From: UBA11358 sp049517655
Lineage (GTDB): Bacteria > Verrucomicrobiota > Verrucomicrobiia > Limisphaerales > UBA11358
Direction of reading: 5' to 3'
Assembly (NCBI GenBank): GCA_049517655.1
Contig: JBEKRQ010000002.1
Location: 1 to 64,000, forward strand
Length of the DNA: 64,000 bases
Part shown: positions 60,512-64,000 of the stretch, one piece after another
Position numbering within the stretch: the stretch's first letter is position 1
Layout of the letters: each line of letters opens with the position of its first letter
The notes under the pieces: model-generated
Told to the model about the DNA's origin: nothing
What the model saw: only the letters and a program-made list of their open reading frames with translations
The model's database searches: none
Made by a program: the position numbers and the translations under genes

Positions 60512-61245
60512 TTCAAAAGAATGCGTGTCAGGAGGTAGTCAAAAATCACAATCAGGATGATGGAATTGACAACCGCCTTCGTCACCGAACGGCCGATGCC
60601 GCGCGGGCCACCGATGGTCGCAAGCCCTTGATGGCACGAAACGATGCCGACGATCAGCGCAAAGCAAAAACTTTTGAAGACGCCATTGGCCACATCCTTC
60701 AGTTCAACAATGTCGCGCAAATTCGCGAAGAACGCCTGAAACGAAATCGCGATATGGCTGTTGGTTTCCGCGACCAGCGCACCGCCGAGCCAGCCGACCA
60801 GAATGGAAAAAACCACCAGCATCGGCAGTGCAATGGCGATGGCCACCAGCCGTGGCAACACGAGGTAGTGAACCGGGTTGATATTCATCGTGCGGAGCGC
60901 GTCAATTTCCTGATACACGCGCATTGAGCCGATTTCCGCCGCCATGGCCGAGCCGATGCGTCCGGCAATGAGAATGGCCATCAAGACCGGCGCCAGTTCC
61001 TTGGCCATCGCGATGCCCACAATGCCGCCGACCGCGCTGGCCAGGCCGCGCTCGACCAGCACCGGGCCGGTTTGCAACGTGATGACAGCACCGATGAAAA
61101 ACGACAGCACGCAAACCATCAGCAAACTTGCGTTGCCAATTTCAAAAAATTGGTCGAATATCTTTTGCCGCTGCCGCCATGCCAGCGGCAAAGCCAGCAG
61201 CGTGCGCCAAAACAGCAGGATGATTTGACCAACGTTCTCAAACAT
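60508..61245 (-). CDS. mlaE: ABC transporter permease MlaE-like
   Basis: 245 residues with the MlaE fold: five membrane helices, FFEIGNASLLMVCVLSFFIG, ELAPVLMAILIAGRIGSAMA (conserved GRIGSAMAAEIG), EIDALRTMNINPVHYLVLPR. It is the inner-membrane permease of the Mla-type transporter. 15 bp downstream of the aromatic-repeat protein gene. Confidence 0.93.
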   Translation of the reverse strand: MFENVGQIILLFWRTLLALPLAWRQRQKIFDQFFEIGNASLLMVCVLSFFIGAVITLQTGPVLVERGLASAVGGIVGIAMAKELAPVLMAILIAGRIGSAMAAEIGSMRVYQEIDALRTMNINPVHYLVLPRLVAIAIALPMLVVFSILVGWLGGALVAETNSHIAISFQAFFANLRDIVELKDVANGVFKSFCFALIVGIVSCHQGLATIGGPRGIGRSVTKAVVNSIILIVIFDYLLTRILLK

Positions 61246-61260
61246 AATTTGAATGCGCCT

Positions 61261-62733
61261 TCATTTTGCCATTTGACCGGCCTGCTTGTGCCATTTGAGC
61301 ACCGGGACATAAAACAGGCGCAATTTTTTCATCTCCGAATCTGATTGATACTGGAAAAGGCCCAGGAAGAGCGAGCATTTTTTGGATGCGGGCGCTGAAT
61401 CCCGGCGATAAAAGTTCCACAACAGCGATTGGCTGGCAGCGCCGGATTTTGGATTGCTTTCCGATCGCCACAAGGACCAGAGCGGCGACCAGTTTCGTTC
61501 GATGCCGCGATTGTCCGGCAACACCGGTTCAATCGGCGCGAGAATTTGCAGCCGGTTGTTTCCATTGAAATCACGATGATACGTGAACAGCGGCCACAGA
61601 TCCACGCGATGGCGTTGTGCGCCGGTTTCGATGTTCTTTTCCGTTACATTCGCAAATAAATAAAATAGGATGCGAGTGCGCCGCTGATCGAGCAACTCGG
61701 TGTGAAGGCGGTTGAATTTGTAAAACGGCCACAGATAAAAGTCGCTTTCCAAAACGTCGCTGTGCGCCCGGCTGAACAGCGGCCAGACGCGCGTGGTGGT
61801 TTTGCCTTCGCCGCGCGCGACGACGATGAACGGCCACGGGCTGTCCCATTCGCGGTATTTTTTCTCGCGGTCGTCAGTCCAGGTAAAAAAAGGCCAGAGC
61901 ACGGAAGTCGAGTTGCGTTTCGGCGAACGGGATAGAGCGTACAGCGGCAGCGACGCGCGAAATTTTTCCGGATTATCGGTGCCGATGCCGTTGTCCTGGC
62001 GAAAATGGACCGGCCAAAGGGCGAAAAATTTGTCATGGCCGCCGATGATTTCCGTTTCGCCAAAATCGTTGGTGCGCGTGGTCACGTCTTTGTGTTCATT
62101 ACCGGCCAGCGGCCAGAATTGCCAGCCACGCAATCCCTCACCGTGACGAAGGTGGAAAAACGGATAGAGATAATTATCCGTCACCACGTCGCGTTTGCGA
62201 GTCTCGCTGTAAATCGGAAACATCACGAAAAAAATGTCGTCGTGAAACAGCCGGTCCTTGAGATGGCCGTAAAATGGAACAAGCGCGGTGTAATTTTCAC
62301 CCGCGTCCGGCGAACGCTGTTGGAAATAAATCGGGAAAAGCGTGAAACGTCTTTTTGGGGTGTTCTCCTGGTTCTTACCTCCGGAAAAACTGAGTAATTG
62401 GCAAAATTGCCAGCGAGACTCCGCTCCAAAACATTCGTAAGTCAGCAGCGGATAAAGCAGGTCATTTTCTTTCGATTCAACAGCAGGATCGGAATCGTGC
62501 GAAAATAACGGTGAAATGCCCCATGTTTTTTCCGAATCTTTTTCCTGGCTGTAGAAAAATGGGCCGATTGCTTCGGAGCGATGCCCCGAATCCAATGTCA
62601 ACGTAAACTGACTGAAGAGCGGCCCGGCGACAAAGTCATCCGCGCCGAAAACGCCAAAGGAAGAAAAGCTCAGCGCAAAAAACCACCAGCAAATTCTCGG
62701 ACAAATTTTGAATTTTTTAGGACCAATTGACAT
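61261..62733 (-). CDS. Envelope protein with about 20 aromatic LWPhF-type repeats
   Basis: 490 residues with a signal peptide near the N-terminus (WWFFALSFSSFGVFG). The whole mature protein repeats a unit of roughly 20 residues centred on aromatic/Pro words: LFPIYF, ALVPFYG, VMFPIYS, LYPFFHL, LWPVHF, LPLYAL, LWPFFTW, VWPLFSR, LWPFYKF, DLWPLFTY. The words alternate with charged turns, which suggests a beta-sheet or barrel. I do not recognise a characterised family. It is 15 bp upstream of mlaE, so it probably serves the lipid-transport system as an outer-membrane or periplasmic partner. Confidence 0.75.
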   Translation of the reverse strand: MSIGPKKFKICPRICWWFFALSFSSFGVFGADDFVAGPLFSQFTLTLDSGHRSEAIGPFFYSQEKDSEKTWGISPLFSHDSDPAVESKENDLLYPLLTYECFGAESRWQFCQLLSFSGGKNQENTPKRRFTLFPIYFQQRSPDAGENYTALVPFYGHLKDRLFHDDIFFVMFPIYSETRKRDVVTDNYLYPFFHLRHGEGLRGWQFWPLAGNEHKDVTTRTNDFGETEIIGGHDKFFALWPVHFRQDNGIGTDNPEKFRASLPLYALSRSPKRNSTSVLWPFFTWTDDREKKYREWDSPWPFIVVARGEGKTTTRVWPLFSRAHSDVLESDFYLWPFYKFNRLHTELLDQRRTRILFYLFANVTEKNIETGAQRHRVDLWPLFTYHRDFNGNNRLQILAPIEPVLPDNRGIERNWSPLWSLWRSESNPKSGAASQSLLWNFYRRDSAPASKKCSLFLGLFQYQSDSEMKKLRLFYVPVLKWHKQAGQMAK

Positions 62734-62836
62734 GAAATTCCTGTCTGGCGTTATCGTTAATGGAAGCCTGTTTTACGTGATATTAACCATTTCAATGCTA
62801 TTTTTAACATTCAGATTGACTTCTTGCCAAATTATT

Positions 62837-64000
62837 CTATTCTTGTCCACCACTTGAGGTATTTGACCTCGGTTCCTCCTGACCCAGTGTCGGCGATGAG
62901 TTGTCGGCACTGGGTTGATTTGTTTTTATTAACGGACGCCACCGGCCAAGTAAATTCAACAACGCCGGTAAAAATGTCAGGCCCGCAATCATGCAGGTCG
63001 CAATACCCGTCGCCATCAGACAACCCAAAGTGTACAAGCCGTGATGTTTGGCGAGCATCAGGCTGCCGAAACCGGCAATGGCCGTCAACCCTGACACGAG
63101 CACAGCCTTGCCGGTGCTCCGCGACAAAATGCCGGGCGTGTGCTCCTCGGCAAAGCGATTAAGGATGTGAATGCCGTTGGTCACGCCAATGCCGATGACC
63201 AGAGGCAGCGTCATGATGTTTGCCAGATTAATGGGAATCGCCAGCCGGCCCATCAACCCTGCCAGCCAAAGCGTGCCGATGGCCACCGGCAGCAATGACA
63301 GAATCACGGCCCCCACACTCCGGAAATGGAAGAGCACCATGAGCGCAATGGCCGTCAAGGAATACCACGCCGCCTGCAAATAGCTGTCCTTCATCATCGT
63401 CTCGTATTCGTAGAATTGAACCGGTGTGCCGGTGGCATTGGGATCCACGGTCCGCAAAGCGGCGACGAATTTTTCCTGGTTGTCACGCTGCCAGACATCG
63501 TCCTTGGGATAAACCTGCAGCAAAAATTTTCCGGTCACACCCACAAATTGGTTGCGCACCGCTGGCGGCAGGTCCTCGACGCGCAACGGTGCGCTGTCGT
63601 CCTGCTGTTGCAGGAACCGGAAGGTCCCGATCAGATCGGAAAACAAGGCCTGCTGGAACTGCGCCAGTTTGTCCGCGTGTTCCGCAAGCGCCGAAGCGTC
63701 GCCTTGCAACATCGCCTTGCGCAAATTTTCAATCGCCTGCCGCAAGGAAACCAGCTGCCGGGTCAAAGCCGGATCGCCGTTCCCCACTTCTTCGAGCGCG
63801 TTGCCAAGATAACCGGAAAGTCCGTAAAGCGTACGGCTCAATTCATAAACATTCACCGGGCGCAGGTCCGGCGTGTTGAACGCAAGGGTTGCGATTTCCT
63901 GTTTGATTTCGCCAACCAATCTTAATTTGGTGGTCTGATCCGCGAGAAAATCGGCGTAAAATGGCGGTTCAACATCCGCGACCACCGGAAGCTTCTTTAT
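62837..64000 (-). CDS. MMPL/RND-family transporter, C-terminal part (cut by window edge)
   Basis: About 388 residues visible; the frame continues past 64000. A periplasmic loop with helical stretches precedes a cluster of membrane helices: WYSLTAIALMVLFHF, VILSLLPVAIGTLWLAGLMG, ANIMTLPLVIGIGVTNGIHI (RND motif D-like region), and ATCMIAGLTFLPALLNLLGRW. The pattern fits HpnN-like hopanoid/lipid transporters. It is followed by the aromatic-repeat and mla genes on the same strand, completing a lipid-trafficking cluster. Confidence 0.85.
   Translation of the reverse strand: MKKLPVVADVEPPFYADFLADQTTKLRLVGEIKQEIATLAFNTPDLRPVNVYELSRTLYGLSGYLGNALEEVGNGDPALTRQLVSLRQAIENLRKAMLQGDASALAEHADKLAQFQQALFSDLIGTFRFLQQQDDSAPLRVEDLPPAVRNQFVGVTGKFLLQVYPKDDVWQRDNQEKFVAALRTVDPNATGTPVQFYEYETMMKDSYLQAAWYSLTAIALMVLFHFRSVGAVILSLLPVAIGTLWLAGLMGRLAIPINLANIMTLPLVIGIGVTNGIHILNRFAEEHTPGILSRSTGKAVLVSGLTAIAGFGSLMLAKHHGLYTLGCLMATGIATCMIAGLTFLPALLNLLGRWRPLIKTNQPSADNSSPTLGQEEPRSNTSSGGQE

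Overview
The window is bacterial chromosome carrying one large integrative and conjugative element (ICE). I infer a Gram-negative member of the Verrucomicrobiota (Pedosphaera-like). The grounds are a bbp2-type porin, an Mla/MCE lipid-transport operon, a very large Sec-exported RCC1/transglutaminase/RHS protein, a PUR-domain protein and YXWGXW-type lipoproteins. No rRNA or marker gene fixes the taxonomy.

Left flank (1-6354): a PAS-repeat sensor with its CheY-like regulator, a decayed aldehyde dehydrogenase fragment, and a run of envelope genes (YXWGXW lipoprotein, DUF3309 microprotein, second lipoprotein, lytic transglycosylase). These are followed by a HisKA_3 sensor kinase and a NarL-type regulator. 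Four copies of a near-palindromic 20-bp box lie upstream of these genes. Three of them sit at the same distance from a TATTCTC box, which suggests one regulon, and two genes look leaderless.

ICE (about 6386-53257, 46.9 kb): it lies between two copies of the 17-bp core ctcataatcgcttggtc. Insertion has split a host tRNA-Ile(CAU) gene in its anticodon arm: the 5' half is at 6355-6402 and the 3' half at 53241-53285. Only 180 bp inside the left end the element carries an intact CAU-anticodon tRNA (6583-6658, minus), plausibly a replacement. From left to right the element holds: excisionase-like gene, a 1718-aa methylase/SF2-helicase and an XRE regulator (minus strand); a T4SS operon running leftward from pilin (24531) to a terminator at 12582, with a PP-loop/PAPS-reductase-like enzyme embedded next to virB4; a divergent ClpB-like AAA+ gene; a gene-free zone with a 125-bp imperfect palindrome; a leftward cargo operon encoding a 3416-aa RCC1-transglutaminase-RHS protein with a DUF2235/Tle1-like lipase C-terminus, followed by candidate immunity genes; a cluster of XRE repressors plus a response regulator; a DNA-processing module (T4CP, ParA/VirC1-like protein, MOBF TrwC/TraI relaxase); a PUR-domain protein; and the tyrosine integrase next to the right end.

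The two divergent transfer promoter regions (pilin/AAA+ and accessory gene/relaxase) share a 42-bp conserved block with an inverted repeat, so transfer operons are probably co-regulated. In the excised circle the minus-strand operon XRE-helicase-xis-tRNA would run directly into int.

Right flank (53286-64000): a beta-CASP RNA metallo-hydrolase, a PilC/GspF-type protein, a bbp2 porin with good promoter and terminator signals, a REP-associated transposase flanked by two REP-type repeats, and a lipid-trafficking cluster (mlaD, mlaF, mlaE, an aromatic-repeat envelope protein and the C-terminal part of an MMPL/RND transporter running off the right edge).
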